A stretch of DNA of 47,757 bases from CAZSXU01 sp964610505 (GCA_964610505.1 CAZSXU010000029.1:1-47757); one strand, 5' to 3'. Counted from the stretch's first letter, positions 1-8,312 are shown. The notes: generated by a model not told the origin, from the sequence alone. A program made the numbers and translations.

Positions 1-55
1 GGAAGGGCGAAGAGCGAAGTGACAGGTGACGAGTGACAAGCGACGAGGAAATGGG
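1..55. repeat. 55-bp exact dispersed repeat, copy 1
   Basis: These 55 bases recur without a mismatch at 28545-28599, in the same orientation. The unit is itself internally repetitive, built from degenerate GTGAC/GCGACGAG words, and it begins at the window edge, so it may extend further left. It is non-coding. The second copy is also intergenic, next to CACAGATT boxes. Confidence 0.85.
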
Positions 56-237
56 TTTTCCGGATGGCACCCGAAGGGCGATTGGCTCTCCCGTCTGAGA
101 AATCTGTGGCCGGCGGGCCGGCCGGTGCTGGCCCGAGATCGTTGAGAGTCGATAGTCGATAGTCGAAAGTTGAGCTTGGACAAGAGCATCGGAGGAAACC
201 ACAAACCTCCACCACAGAGAAGACCCCCGTACTCTTC

Positions 238-265
238 GGGGTCTCGGGCTTCAGCCCGAGACCCC
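238..265 (+). terminator. Perfect 12-bp hairpin, terminator-like
   Basis: GGGGTCTCGGGC (238-249) pairs perfectly with 254-265 around a TTCA tetraloop, followed on the plus strand by GTTTCTCC. On the minus strand, where iorB would need it, no T-run follows. It may be a structural or repeat hairpin rather than a true terminator. Confidence 0.4.
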
Positions 266-427
266 GTTTCTCCGCCATCCGTGTAATCCGCGAAATCTGT
301 GGCTAAGGGTTGGCTTTGCGAATCTGCGTCATCTGCGGATAAGGCTTTTCGGGTTTCGAGTCTGTGAAATCTGTGGCTCGCATTTGGGGTTTATCGCCTC
401 GCCGCGCCATCGCGCACCCGGAGCCGG

Positions 428-1000
428 CTACACCGCCCCGTTACCCCGCCCCAGCTGAAACGCCTGGAGATTCGCGTTGACCCATTTCTCCGGCACGTGG
501 TTTCGAATGGCGCGCTCCCACTCGGCGGTCTCGAATTCCAGGTACCGCGAGAGCGCCCCCAGAAGCACGACGTTCACCGTCCTCATGTTTCCGGCACGAC
601 CGGCCAGATCCACACCCTTCACGAGAACCGCCTGCGGGCAGCGGGAGGCGATGTCGTCCCGAATGCCCTCGGGGTACACCGTGAGTCCGCTGGGGATAAT
701 CTCCTGTTCATTGACGATGAGGGCGCCGCCGGGCTCAAGCATGTGAGCCCATCGAAGCGCCTCCATTTTCTCGAACGCCACAAGGTGAGTGGCCCGGCCT
801 TCGACGATGACGGGCGAATGGACCTTCCGCCCAAACCGGACGTGGCTCACGACGGATCCCCCCCGTTGCGCCATCCCGTGAACTTCGCTCTTCTTCACGT
901 CGCAGCCCGCATCGAGGGCCAACTCGGCCACCAGGTCACCGGCGAGAATGATGCCCTGACCGCCGACGCCGGCGAGCAAGAGATTCGTGGTCTCCTTCAT
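428..1000 (-). CDS. iorB: Indolepyruvate:ferredoxin oxidoreductase, beta subunit
   Basis: This 190-residue protein is the gamma-domain (POR_N-like) subunit that pairs with IorA to oxidise aryl pyruvates (indolepyruvate, phenylpyruvate) to acyl-CoA, passing electrons to ferredoxin. It is a cytoplasmic step in aromatic amino-acid fermentation. The N-terminus carries the family signature LLAGVGGQGI, followed by SEVHGMAQRGGSV, both typical of IorB. The length matches the family. The start is set by an ATGA overlap: its ATG (1000-998) shares bases with the TGA of iorA (999-997), so the two are translationally coupled. The frame stays open upstream, but that part lies inside iorA and has no similarity to the family. 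Confidence 0.93.
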   Translation of the reverse strand: MKETTNLLLAGVGGQGIILAGDLVAELALDAGCDVKKSEVHGMAQRGGSVVSHVRFGRKVHSPVIVEGRATHLVAFEKMEALRWAHMLEPGGALIVNEQEIIPSGLTVYPEGIRDDIASRCPQAVLVKGVDLAGRAGNMRTVNVVLLGALSRYLEFETAEWERAIRNHVPEKWVNANLQAFQLGRGNGAV

Positions 1001-2742
1001 CGCCCATCCCCTCCCTTCTCCACTGCGATGCATTCCTTGGGACACACCTGCGCGCAGACGCCGCAGACTTCGCCCACACAGAGCGTCGGGTCGATGACCG
1101 CTTTTCCGTCCGCCGTGCGCGAGACGGCGGGACACCCTAGCTTGAGACACATGCCGCACGATGTGCACTGTTCCGCGTCGACGTTGAGGGCCGGTCCCCA
1201 GCGGTCCCGAATGCGGAGGATACACTCTCCTCTAACAACCACGAGCGACGGCTCCGGGGTCTCGGTGGCGGCCTTGATCGCCTCCGAGACGGCTTCCGAG
1301 TCGAAAGCATCCACTTCGAGCACGTGCCGAACACCCACGGCGCGCGCCACGTCGGCGTAGTCGACCGAGTAGCTGGGATCGCCCTTGAGCGTCCGCCCCG
1401 TCCCCGGGTGCTCCTGATGGCCGGTCATCGCGGTGACGCGATTATCCAGAACGACAACGGTCACCGCACCGTGGTTGTACACGACATCGATGAGCCCGGT
1501 GATTCCCGAGTGAAGGAACGTCGAATCCCCGATGACGGCAACGGTCTTCCGGGCAAACGCCTCCCCCTGAGCCTTTGCCAGACCGAGAGCGTTGCCGATC
1601 GAGGCCCCCATGCAAACGCAGGAATCCATGGCGTCCAACGGTGGGAGCGCTCCGAGGGTATAGCAACCGATATCGCCCGTGGCGGTCAGATGCATCCTGT
1701 TCACATGGTAGAAGAAGGCCCGGTGGGGGCACCCCGGACACAGGACGGGCGGCCGCGGCGGGGCCGAAGCCGGTTCGATATCCGGATTCTCTCCCCCAAA
1801 CGCCTCCAGGACGATTCGCTGGTTGAGTTCGGAGCACCTCGGAATGAGCGCCTTGCCCACGACCGGGATGCCCAGGGCGGCGATCTGCTCTTCGAGGAAG
1901 GGATCGTTTTCCTCCACGACGTGCAGTTTGTCGAACCCCTTGGCGAATTCCCTGACGAGTTTCTCCGGGAAAGGGTAGGAGAAGCCGAGCTTCAGGAAAT
2001 GGGCGTCGGGCATCGCCTCTTTGGCATACTCGTAGGCAATCCCGCTGGTCACGATGCCCATGTTCTCCGACCCCTCCTCCATGCGATTGAGGGATGAGCC
2101 TTCCGCCACTTGCCGGATCTGTTTCATCTTCTCTTCCAGCCGGACGTGTCGCCGGCGGGCGTGTGCCGGGATCAGAAGACGGCGACCGATGTCCTTCTCA
2201 TAAGCTTCCACCTCTCGCTCGCGCCGGGAACCGACCTCCACGGGCGTATGCGAGTGACAGATGCGGGTGCTCAAACGGAAGAGAACCGGAATCCGGTATT
2301 CCTCCGAGAGATCCAGGGCGACCCCAAGGAAATCCAGACACTCCTGGGAATCGGAAGGCTCGATGAGGGGAAGTTTCGCGAACTTGGCGTAGAGGCGATT
2401 GTCCTGTTCGTTCTGCGAAGAGTGCATTCCGGGATCGTCGGCGCTCACGACGACGAATCCGCCGTCCACACCGGTGTGTGCCGAACTGAACAGCGGGTCG
2501 GCGGCCACGTTCACCCCTACGTGTTTCATGGCCACCAGAGACCGCGCTCCTCCAAACGCCGCGCCCAGAGCGACCTCGAAGGCAACCTTCTCGTTCGTCG
2601 ACCACTGGGCATCGATCTCTTCGTACTTGGCGATGTACTCCAGGATCTCCGTACTCGGAGTCCCGGGATACGCGGTCGCCACGCGAACGCCGTGCTCGTA
2701 CGCCCCGCGGGCAACCGCTTCGTTCCCCGACATCAAGACCAT
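997..2742 (-). CDS. iorA: Indolepyruvate:ferredoxin oxidoreductase, alpha subunit
   Basis: This 581-residue catalytic subunit binds thiamine pyrophosphate. The N-terminal half is the pyruvate:ferredoxin-oxidoreductase-like domain (GNEAVARGAYEHG, then YPGTPSTEI). The middle holds the TPP-binding region (GDIGCYTLG, IGDSTFLHSGI, DNRVTAMTGHQ). Residues about 526-571 form a ferredoxin-like domain with two cysteine clusters (CTSCGMC and CVGEVCGVCAQVC) for Fe-S centres. A frame remains open 46 codons upstream, but the ATG at 2742 has an ideal GGGAGGAAAGT ribosome site and starts with the family's usual MVLMSGNEA. It is transcribed with iorB. A promoter candidate lies at 2789-2818. Confidence 0.95.
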   Translation of the reverse strand: MVLMSGNEAVARGAYEHGVRVATAYPGTPSTEILEYIAKYEEIDAQWSTNEKVAFEVALGAAFGGARSLVAMKHVGVNVAADPLFSSAHTGVDGGFVVVSADDPGMHSSQNEQDNRLYAKFAKLPLIEPSDSQECLDFLGVALDLSEEYRIPVLFRLSTRICHSHTPVEVGSRREREVEAYEKDIGRRLLIPAHARRRHVRLEEKMKQIRQVAEGSSLNRMEEGSENMGIVTSGIAYEYAKEAMPDAHFLKLGFSYPFPEKLVREFAKGFDKLHVVEENDPFLEEQIAALGIPVVGKALIPRCSELNQRIVLEAFGGENPDIEPASAPPRPPVLCPGCPHRAFFYHVNRMHLTATGDIGCYTLGALPPLDAMDSCVCMGASIGNALGLAKAQGEAFARKTVAVIGDSTFLHSGITGLIDVVYNHGAVTVVVLDNRVTAMTGHQEHPGTGRTLKGDPSYSVDYADVARAVGVRHVLEVDAFDSEAVSEAIKAATETPEPSLVVVRGECILRIRDRWGPALNVDAEQCTSCGMCLKLGCPAVSRTADGKAVIDPTLCVGEVCGVCAQVCPKECIAVEKGGDGR

Positions 2743-2788
2743 ACTTTCCTCCCTCTCTGTATCCGACGTTCGAAGTCGAACACAGTAG

Positions 2789-2818
2789 ATTATCAGGGCA
2801 CGGCGGAATTGCAAGCAA
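2789..2818 (-). promoter_or_regulatory. Candidate sigma-70 promoter for iorAB
   Basis: On the minus strand TTGCTT (2818-2813) is followed by an 18-bp spacer and GATAAT (2794-2789). The predicted transcript starts about 40 bases before the iorA ATG. The -35 match is partial. Confidence 0.4.
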
Positions 2819-2843
2819 TTCGCGTTCCTTCCTACCTTGGGCG

Positions 2844-2872
2844 TTGACAGCCCCGGGGACGGGTGGTAGAGT
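2844..2872 (+). promoter_or_regulatory. Candidate sigma-70 promoter for the EF-Tu-domain-like gene
   Basis: A perfect TTGACA (2844-2849) is followed by a 17-bp spacer and TAGAGT (2867-2872). The leader before the ATG at 2964 is about 85 bases. It is divergent from the iorA promoter. Confidence 0.55.
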
Positions 2873-2963
2873 GCGCGCAATAGACGGAGATGATTTGCAC
2901 GTGTTTAGGGATTCTTGCCTGAACATACGCGCCCGGAATCATCCCAGGGAAAGGAGACGCGTC

Positions 2964-3224
2964 ATGGCGGAGGTGGAGATCGGAAAGGTGACACACTATT
3001 TCGGCAAGATCGGTGTCGCTGCCATTGATATCACATCGGGCGAGCTCAAGGTCGGGGACACCATTCACGTGAAAGGACCGACGTCCGATTTCAGCCAGAC
3101 CGTGGATTCCATGCAGGTCGAGCATGAGAACGTCGAGGTCGCCAAGCCCGGAGATTCCGTCGGACTGAAAGTGAAAGAGCATGCCCGCGTGACGGACTCT
3201 GTCTTCCTGGTAACCGAGGAGTGA
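2964..3224 (+). CDS. Translation elongation factor-like mini protein (EF-Tu domain 2 fold)
   Basis: This 86-residue protein is almost entirely one beta-barrel domain resembling domain 2 of EF-Tu/IF2 GTPases: HYFGKIGVAAIDI, then LKVGDTIHVKGPTSDF, then VEVAKPGDSVGLKV. It has no GTPase domain. Stand-alone proteins of this kind are annotated as translation factor-like in bacteria and archaea, and their role is not known to me. The start ATG at 2964 follows AAGGAGACGCGTC, a good ribosome site. The frame continues upstream without similarity. It is a single gene with its own promoter (2844-2872) and a hairpin after it (3296-3317), convergent with the MscS gene. Confidence 0.85.
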   Translation: MAEVEIGKVTHYFGKIGVAAIDITSGELKVGDTIHVKGPTSDFSQTVDSMQVEHENVEVAKPGDSVGLKVKEHARVTDSVFLVTEE

Positions 3225-3295
3225 AAAGTGCTGAGTGCTGAGGGATAGGGGCACCGGCGAGAATTGGGAAACAACAAGACCGAGCATTCGCGTAG

Positions 3296-3317
3296 GGGCG
3301 GACCTGTTTGTCCGCCC
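3296..3317 (+). terminator. Hairpin between convergent genes
   Basis: GGGCGGAC (3296-3303) pairs perfectly with GTCCGCCC (3310-3317) around CTGTTT, followed by TCTTTCC. The GTAGGGGCGGACCTG type of hairpin is, as I recall, a dispersed repeat in many genomes. Here it could serve as a bidirectional terminator for the EF-like and MscS genes. Confidence 0.5.
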
Positions 3318-3362
3318 TCTTTCCGTACCGTCCGCAGAATCTTCGGCTGCCGGATTTCGGCT

Positions 3363-4439
3363 CTACTCGCCCCGGTCCTTTGACCGCGCAAGAAGCTCCA
3401 GATCTTCCCGTTTCACATCCAGTGTCCGGATCGGGAACGGGATCTCGATGCCCTCCTCTTTGAACCGCCGGTGCAGGCGTTTGACGAACTCGTGCTGGAT
3501 CAGATAGCGACCCACGACTTCGCGAGTTCTCAGAATCACCGTGAAGTTGATACTGGAATCTCCGAAAGTGTGATAGCGGATGAATGGTTGGAACTCGGGA
3601 ACGCCGTTCTCTATTTCGGTCATGACCTGATGAGCCACGTCGATGACGACCCGCTCCACATGCTCCAGATCGCTGTCGTAGTGAACCCCCACCTGGACCA
3701 GGGTGGACATCTCCCGCTCCGGAAGGTAGTAGTTGAGGATCTGCCCGCTGACGAGTTTCGAGTTCGGAACGATCACCATGTTGTTGGGCAGCACCCGGAT
3801 CCACGTGCTTCGCCAGCCCACTTTGGTGACGAACCCTTCGTCGCCCGACTCGAGCCTCACGAAGTGGCCGACCTGAACGGGCTTGTCGATCACCACCTGC
3901 ACTCCGGCAAAGAAATTGCTGAGCGTATCCTGAAGCGCCAGCGCCACTGCCAGACTTCCGACGCCGAGAGACGCAATGAGGGGCGTGATGGAAACCCCCA
4001 GACTGTCGAGAATGACGAAGATCCCGAGCGCCAGAATAACGACGCGCATCCCGCCCTGGATGAGACTGCGGGACGACTTGATGAATTCGGCCGTCGGTTC
4101 GTAGTAGTTGAGAAGTCCGCGGGTCAGGCGATCGACAAACAGGATGAGGGCCGCGACGACGCAGATCATCATGCCGACGGTGAGCGCGCGATCCCAGCCC
4201 GCATTGAGCGGCATCACGTGCACCAGGAGGTAGAGACCGCTCCCCCAGATGAGGACCCCCAGTGGTGCGGACAGCGCCGTCACGAGAAGATCATCGATCC
4301 TGGATTTCGTTTTCGCCGCCTGCCTGTGGATCGTCGCGAACATCACACGCTTGAGAATATGCAGGACCGCGACCCAGATCACGAACGCAATGGGTCCCCA
4401 GATCCACGGGGAAACTTCCGGAATGCGGATATTCTCCAT
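3363..4439 (-). CDS. MscS-family mechanosensitive channel
   Basis: This 358-residue inner-membrane small-conductance mechanosensitive channel releases solutes on osmotic downshock. Four hydrophobic segments lie in the first 190 residues. The pore-lining TM3 region and the start of the beta domain read SLGVGSLAVALALQDTLSNF, with the Gly/Ala packing and QDxxxNFxxG signature typical of MscS. The soluble vestibule follows (VRVLPNNMVIVPNSKL type beta domain, then an alpha/beta C-terminus ending near KEEGIEIPFPIRTLD). The ATG at 4439 is preceded by GAGGAGGG at suitable spacing. It is monocistronic and convergent with the EF-like gene. Substrate specificity cannot be inferred. Confidence 0.93.
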   Translation of the reverse strand: MENIRIPEVSPWIWGPIAFVIWVAVLHILKRVMFATIHRQAAKTKSRIDDLLVTALSAPLGVLIWGSGLYLLVHVMPLNAGWDRALTVGMMICVVAALILFVDRLTRGLLNYYEPTAEFIKSSRSLIQGGMRVVILALGIFVILDSLGVSITPLIASLGVGSLAVALALQDTLSNFFAGVQVVIDKPVQVGHFVRLESGDEGFVTKVGWRSTWIRVLPNNMVIVPNSKLVSGQILNYYLPEREMSTLVQVGVHYDSDLEHVERVVIDVAHQVMTEIENGVPEFQPFIRYHTFGDSSINFTVILRTREVVGRYLIQHEFVKRLHRRFKEEGIEIPFPIRTLDVKREDLELLARSKDRGE

Positions 4440-4842
4440 GATTGTCCCTCCTCGGGGATTGAACTCCTCTCGCGTAGCACAACCCGGGCCGGGAAGTCAA
4501 TTCGAGAGTGCGGCGGAGCGGACGCCCCTGCGAGAAACTCTGTGGAATCCGGAGGTTCCCGACCGCACTTGACCCCCGAGGTCAACCCTGCTAGCCTGGA
4601 TGATTCACGAATCCCTGCGCCCCTCTCGCCAATAGAAGATGCAACACGGCAAGGTCCCATGTGCAGGATACAGTGCGCCCATTGGCAGCCAATGGGTGTC
4701 GTGCACCAACCATTTGCAGAGCCTATAGCTGCACCACCAACCGAAAAGCCTGTGAATGATTCAGGCCGGCGTACCTCCAAACCACGTCTGGCCGCCGGCC
4801 GGGGGCATCGCGATGCTCTCACTCCAGGGGAGGTAGATGCGC
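4440..4842. other. Structured non-coding leader upstream of the HD-domain gene
   Basis: No gene is supported. A weak promoter candidate lies at 4569-4597 (TTGACC-N17-TAGCCT). Downstream are three inverted repeats: CCCATTGGC-A-GCCAATGGG (4678-4696), GGCCGGCG/CGCCGGCC (4764-4771 with 4793-4800) and the perfect palindrome GCATCGCGATGC (4805-4816), the last just before the ribosome site. Confidence 0.5.
4569..4597 (+). promoter_or_regulatory. Weak promoter candidate for the HD-domain gene
   Basis: TTGACC (4569-4574), a 17-bp spacer, then TAGCCT (4592-4597). Only three of six -10 bases match. It would give a leader of roughly 240 bases. Confidence 0.3.
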
Positions 4843-5415
4843 ATGGACCGACACGACATCGCGCGCGCGGAGGAGTTCGCCGCCAGGGCGCACGCAGGCC
4901 AGACCCGCAAGGGTTCGAACACCCCGTACATTGACCATCCTCTGCGAGTCGCCCGCATGCTGGAGGAACACGGCGCATCGCCCGAGGCGATCATTGCCGC
5001 CCTGCTTCACGATACCGCCGAGGACACGTCCATCACGCAAGAAGATATCCAGAGGGAATTCGGTGAGAAGATCGCTTCGATCGTCGCCGGTGCATCCGAA
5101 CCGGATAAGTCCCTGCCCTGGGAGGAGAGGAAAGAGGGTACCATCAGGCGGCTGAGAAGCGTGTCCTTCGAGTCCGCACTGGTCTCGGCCGCCGACAAGA
5201 TCGACAATCTGCGATCGACGGTCGCCGATCTCGAGAGAATCGGGGAAGACGTCTGGAGGCGCTTCAACCGAGGCCGGGACAAACAGGAGTGGTATCACCG
5301 GGAATGTCTGGAGAGCCTACGCACGAATCCCTGCGGGATCGCGGAACACCCGCTCGCAGACCTGCTTGAGGAAGAAATCCACAGAGCATTCGGAGAGGGG
5401 CGGGCGGAAACTTGA
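4843..5415 (+). CDS. HD-domain phosphohydrolase (RelA/SpoT hydrolase-like, small alarmone hydrolase type)
   Basis: This 190-residue single-domain HD protein resembles the (p)ppGpp hydrolase half of SpoT: an early AHAGQTRKG segment with PYIDHPLRVA, then the metal-binding LLHDTAED (His56-Asp57), then a late SAADKIDNLRS that supplies the last ligand. This is the order seen in MESH1-like small alarmone hydrolases. No synthetase or TGS domain is present. Hydrolysis of ppGpp or another nucleotide is an inference from the family. GGGGAGG ends 9 bases before the ATG at 4843 but only 3 before the in-frame ATG at 4837, so I chose 4843. The long structured leader upstream may regulate it. Confidence 0.88.
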   Translation: MDRHDIARAEEFAARAHAGQTRKGSNTPYIDHPLRVARMLEEHGASPEAIIAALLHDTAEDTSITQEDIQREFGEKIASIVAGASEPDKSLPWEERKEGTIRRLRSVSFESALVSAADKIDNLRSTVADLERIGEDVWRRFNRGRDKQEWYHRECLESLRTNPCGIAEHPLADLLEEEIHRAFGEGRAET

Positions 5416-5430
5416 TAGACCAAGAAACTT

Positions 5431-5587
5431 CCGTCCGCAGATGACGCAGACAAAGAAAACCGGAACCCCATAGCCACAGATTGCACAGATTCAGAACCTG
5501 AAGCCTTCCGCAGATTGGCTGCCCCTACAAGGGCAGCACGCAGATATCGAAGTTCGTGGTTTCAGATCTGCGAAATCTGCAGCTGGG
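5431..5587. repeat. CACAGATT-box composite inverted element A
   Basis: The left arm TAGCCACAGATTGCACAGAT (from 5471) faces an inverted right arm (5561-5587, complement of a CTGCAGATTTCGCAGAT sequence). Between them is a small hairpin, CTGCCC-CTACAA-GGGCAG (5519-5536). A variant CCGCAGATGACGCAG box lies at 5435-5449. The element fills the space between the convergent HD and OPT genes. Confidence 0.65.
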
Positions 5588-5619
5588 ATTTGGGGCTTGC
5601 CGCCTTTGCCCCGCGTCGC

Positions 5620-7467
5620 CTAGATGATTCCGCGTTCGATCAACACGGCGATCCCGATTCCCACGAGCCCTTCGCCCGCAATCAATCCCGCGGCGACAAG
5701 GTACGCGTAGCCCTCGCTCCAGCGGGGATGAAACCGATCGACCGCAGCGCGAATCACACCGCCCAGCATCATGGTCAACCCCTGGAATCCCGGGAAGATC
5801 ATTCCCACGCCGAAACCCACCGGCGAGGGAAGCCATCTTCGGATTCGCGTCTTCTCCAGAAGTCCGAGAAAAACACCGATCCCGACGCCGATCCCGACGG
5901 CCAGAGGAGTGTACTGAGGCAGCGCGTCGAATCCCTTCGACAGAACGGAGGCGAAGCTTGACCACACCACGGCCGCCACCGCCGGCAGATGCTCGGACCC
6001 CAGTCCGTGCGCACGGGTCAGGAGGAAGAACACCGGAACGGCAACCAATGTCCCAACCAGGACACCGATGATCTGGCCGACCACCTGCCGCTTGGGTGTC
6101 GCGCCCAGAAGGTAGCCGGTCTTCAGATCCTGCATCATGTCCGCGGCCTCGCCCGCGCTCCCGGCCGTGACGATGGCGGTTCCCAGGTTTGCCGGGACGT
6201 TGCCCGGAGCCAGACCACCGTAGACGATCTGGGTGATATGTCCCGTGGCACCGAGGGGAGCGATGTTTGTCTCGCCCGTGGCGCGAACGACCACCACGGC
6301 CAGGAGGAAGGAGATGACGATCGAGAAGAGTCCCATCCAGAGCGAAACACCGAGAGAGACTCGAAGAACGACCGCCACGATGACGGCCGAAGCAACGAGC
6401 CCCACGAGCCACATGTTCTGTCCGATGTCGAGCGCGCCGAGTTTGTGGTCCCGGACCTTGCCCATCGACGCCAGGCTGCGAGCCACGATTCGCCAGCGAA
6501 GAACCAGGGACGTGAGTGCTGCCGAAACGAGCACCGAGCTGCCCGCCCACATCGTCCACCCGGTCACGGAACGGTAGCCCAGATTCTCGATCACGCCCGC
6601 TCCGGCAAGCCACGGCGCCAGCACGGCCCAACTGAGGATGGCGCCGAGCCCGAGGCTGATGCCCACCCGGGGGCCGATCAAGAACCCGGCGCCGAGGATC
6701 ATGGGACTCGTCTCGACACCCAGCATCAGCTCGCTGGTCTTGAAGCCGGCGATCCGCACTCTCAGCCAGTCGAAGAAGAACCGCTGCGGAATCACAACCG
6801 GAGCGAGAAAAGACGTATCCCTCAGCCAGGTTACGGCGGCGGCCACGCCCCCGGAGAGGAGAATCGCCCTGGCCTTGCTCATCCCCTCCCGCCCGCGAGT
6901 ATGCAGCGTGGTGATGAGAGACGCGCACGCCGTGCCGGTCGGGAATACCAGCTTCTCTCCCACGACCAGCTGCCGCCGGAGCGGAATCGCAAAGAAGATT
7001 CCCAGACACCCCATACACAAGAGCCACGTGAAGACCTGCCAGCCGCTCAACACCATTCCCATCAGGAAAAACGTGGCGATAATGTTCATGGCGTTGCCGA
7101 TGGTGGCGGAAGCCGAAGCGGTCGTCTGCGTAAGATTGTTCTCGAGAATCGTGTATTTCTGGCGGCACGCGCGCATCATGGCGAAGCCCAGAATGGCCGC
7201 CAGGATGGACCCGCCCTCTCCCCATCCGGTCCGAAGCCCCATGTAGACGTTGTACGTCACGATGAGCACACCGAGGAGGATCCCCGGGATGAGTGCCTTG
7301 AGCGTGAGCTCCGCCTCACTGTGCCCGCGATAGGTCGTGGCTAGCCAGAGGGTTTCTTCCTGCTCGACTCGTTCTTCGGGACTCAGCCGTGCGTCATGCG
7401 CGTTCTTGTCCGGGAGGGACCCGGCCCGCGCGTCGGCCGCCCGCTGTTCGGTTGTTGTAATCGGCAT
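5620..7467 (-). CDS. OPT-family oligopeptide transporter
   Basis: This 615-residue polytopic inner-membrane protein has roughly 14-16 hydrophobic segments. Family features include the motif region TQTTASASATIGNAMN, the stretch SGWQVFTWLLCMG, GEKLVFPTGTACA, and the C-terminal glycine-rich GIGVGIGVFLGLLE and SPVGFGVGMIFPGFQG. OPT proteins import oligopeptides or metal-chelator complexes by proton coupling, and the substrate here is unknown. The first 60 residues are hydrophilic. The start at 7467 (ATG) follows GGGAGTCCGACA. With the secreted peptidases of this window, a role in peptide uptake is plausible but inferred. Confidence 0.92.
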   Translation of the reverse strand: MPITTTEQRAADARAGSLPDKNAHDARLSPEERVEQEETLWLATTYRGHSEAELTLKALIPGILLGVLIVTYNVYMGLRTGWGEGGSILAAILGFAMMRACRQKYTILENNLTQTTASASATIGNAMNIIATFFLMGMVLSGWQVFTWLLCMGCLGIFFAIPLRRQLVVGEKLVFPTGTACASLITTLHTRGREGMSKARAILLSGGVAAAVTWLRDTSFLAPVVIPQRFFFDWLRVRIAGFKTSELMLGVETSPMILGAGFLIGPRVGISLGLGAILSWAVLAPWLAGAGVIENLGYRSVTGWTMWAGSSVLVSAALTSLVLRWRIVARSLASMGKVRDHKLGALDIGQNMWLVGLVASAVIVAVVLRVSLGVSLWMGLFSIVISFLLAVVVVRATGETNIAPLGATGHITQIVYGGLAPGNVPANLGTAIVTAGSAGEAADMMQDLKTGYLLGATPKRQVVGQIIGVLVGTLVAVPVFFLLTRAHGLGSEHLPAVAAVVWSSFASVLSKGFDALPQYTPLAVGIGVGIGVFLGLLEKTRIRRWLPSPVGFGVGMIFPGFQGLTMMLGGVIRAAVDRFHPRWSEGYAYLVAAGLIAGEGLVGIGIAVLIERGII

Positions 7468-7626
7468 TGTCGGACTCCCGCCGGGGTTGTGAGATTCTGG
7501 CCTTCGCTCCCAGAATCGGCAGGAATCCTTCTCCCTTTAGAGAGGAATTGGTGGGGCCGTTCAGTGCACGGAAAGCCGGCGGCGCGAGACCTTAGCCCGA
7601 AGTCATCGCGCCAAGAGCTCCTGGTA

Positions 7627-7655
7627 TTGACATGACGATGTCCGGCGGGTAATCT
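7627..7655 (+). promoter_or_regulatory. Candidate promoter for the ORF6N gene
   Basis: A perfect TTGACA (7627-7632), a 17-bp spacer, then TAATCT (7650-7655). Transcription would start near 7662, only about 20 bases before a terminator hairpin (7682-7714). Confidence 0.45.
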
Positions 7656-7681
7656 GAGGTGTGGAGATGAATGGAAGACGA

Positions 7682-7714
7682 GCGACTGGCAGGAGTGCGC
7701 CGGTCGCTTTTTTT
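7682..7714 (+). terminator. Intrinsic terminator/attenuator in the ORF6N leader
   Basis: GCGACTGGC (7682-7690) pairs with GCCGGTCGC (7699-7707), with one G-T pair and an 8-base loop, directly followed by seven T residues (7708-7714). It lies between the promoter candidate and the ATG at 7737. A second in-frame ATG at 7671 with its own GGAG site would have ribosomes translate through the hairpin. Confidence 0.75.
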
Positions 7715-7736
7715 GTTGGGGGGCTGGGAGGGGACG

Positions 7737-8276
7737 ATGGGACAGAAGAAAGCGGTGACGAGGATCCATGAGATCGATTCTCGGATTCTGCTCATCCGCG
7801 GCAAGAAGGTCATGTTGGATCGAGATCTGGCGCAGTTGTATGGGGCCACAACGAAACGGTTGAATGAGCAGGTGAAGCGAAATCGAGAGCGTTTCCCCAC
7901 CGACTTCATGTTCCAGCTGACGCAGGTGGAAAAGGACGAGGTGGTCGCAAATTGCGACCACCTCGTCTCCCTCAAGTACGCGCCGTCGTTGCCATACGCA
8001 TTCACAGAGCACGGTGCCGTGATGCTGGCCAGTGTGCTGAATTCGTCCACGGCCGTCGAAGTCAGCGTGCTCGTGGTCCGGGCATTCGTGAGGATGCGCA
8101 GGTTATTCGTTCAACACGAGGAACTGGCGCGCAAGCTGAGAATGCTGGAAGACAGAGTCTCCGATCACGACGAGGCGATCAGATCCCTCGTACTGGCGAT
8201 CAGGAGTCTGATCGAGGATCCTCCGCCGAAAGGCACAGCGAGAATCGGATTCTTGCCGGGGAGGGAAGCCGGGTGA
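7737..8276 (+). CDS. ORF6N-domain protein
   Basis: This 179-residue protein carries the ORF6N DNA-binding-type domain at residues about 8-95, with the typical order IDSRILLIRGKKVMLDRDLA, LYGATTKRLNEQVKRN, RFPTDFMFQL, PYAFTEHGAVMLASVLNS. A short predicted coiled coil follows (HEELARKLRMLEDRVSDHDE). ORF6N occurs in phage antirepressor-like proteins and in many stand-alone bacterial genes of unknown function. No other phage gene is nearby. The ATG at 7737 has a GGGAGGGGAC site. The in-frame ATG at 7671 also has a GGAG site and would add 22 residues encoded across the terminator, so the start is not certain. Confidence 0.9.
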   Translation: MGQKKAVTRIHEIDSRILLIRGKKVMLDRDLAQLYGATTKRLNEQVKRNRERFPTDFMFQLTQVEKDEVVANCDHLVSLKYAPSLPYAFTEHGAVMLASVLNSSTAVEVSVLVVRAFVRMRRLFVQHEELARKLRMLEDRVSDHDEAIRSLVLAIRSLIEDPPPKGTARIGFLPGREAG

Positions 8277-8312
8277 CAAGTGTCGAGGGACGAGGTGTCA
8301 AGTGTCGAGGGA
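8277..8312 (+). repeat. Short direct repeat CAAGTGTCGAGGGA
   Basis: Two copies of the 14-mer (8277-8290 and 8299-8312) lie 22 bases apart after the ORF6N stop codon. Related AAGTGTCGAGGG and GAGTGTCGAGGG words recur at about 8787-8815. It belongs to the stuttering intergenic DNA of this genome. Confidence 0.7.

Larger units (their letters stand above)
1..427. other. Non-coding stretch downstream of iorB
   Basis: No gene is supported here. The stretch holds the 55-bp repeat (1-55), a stuttering GTCGATAGTCGATAGTCGAAAG tract (about 148-170), a strong hairpin at 238-265 and four AATCTGTGGC-type boxes (about 99-112, 278-306, 321-341 and 353-378). All four boxes read towards the minus strand, away from the end of iorB. 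Confidence 0.7.

Noticed and set aside
3471..4934. A 487-codon plus-strand frame across the MscS gene
   Set aside because: It lies antisense to a clear MscS channel, is full of charged low-complexity residues and continues into intergenic DNA. It has no recognisable domain.
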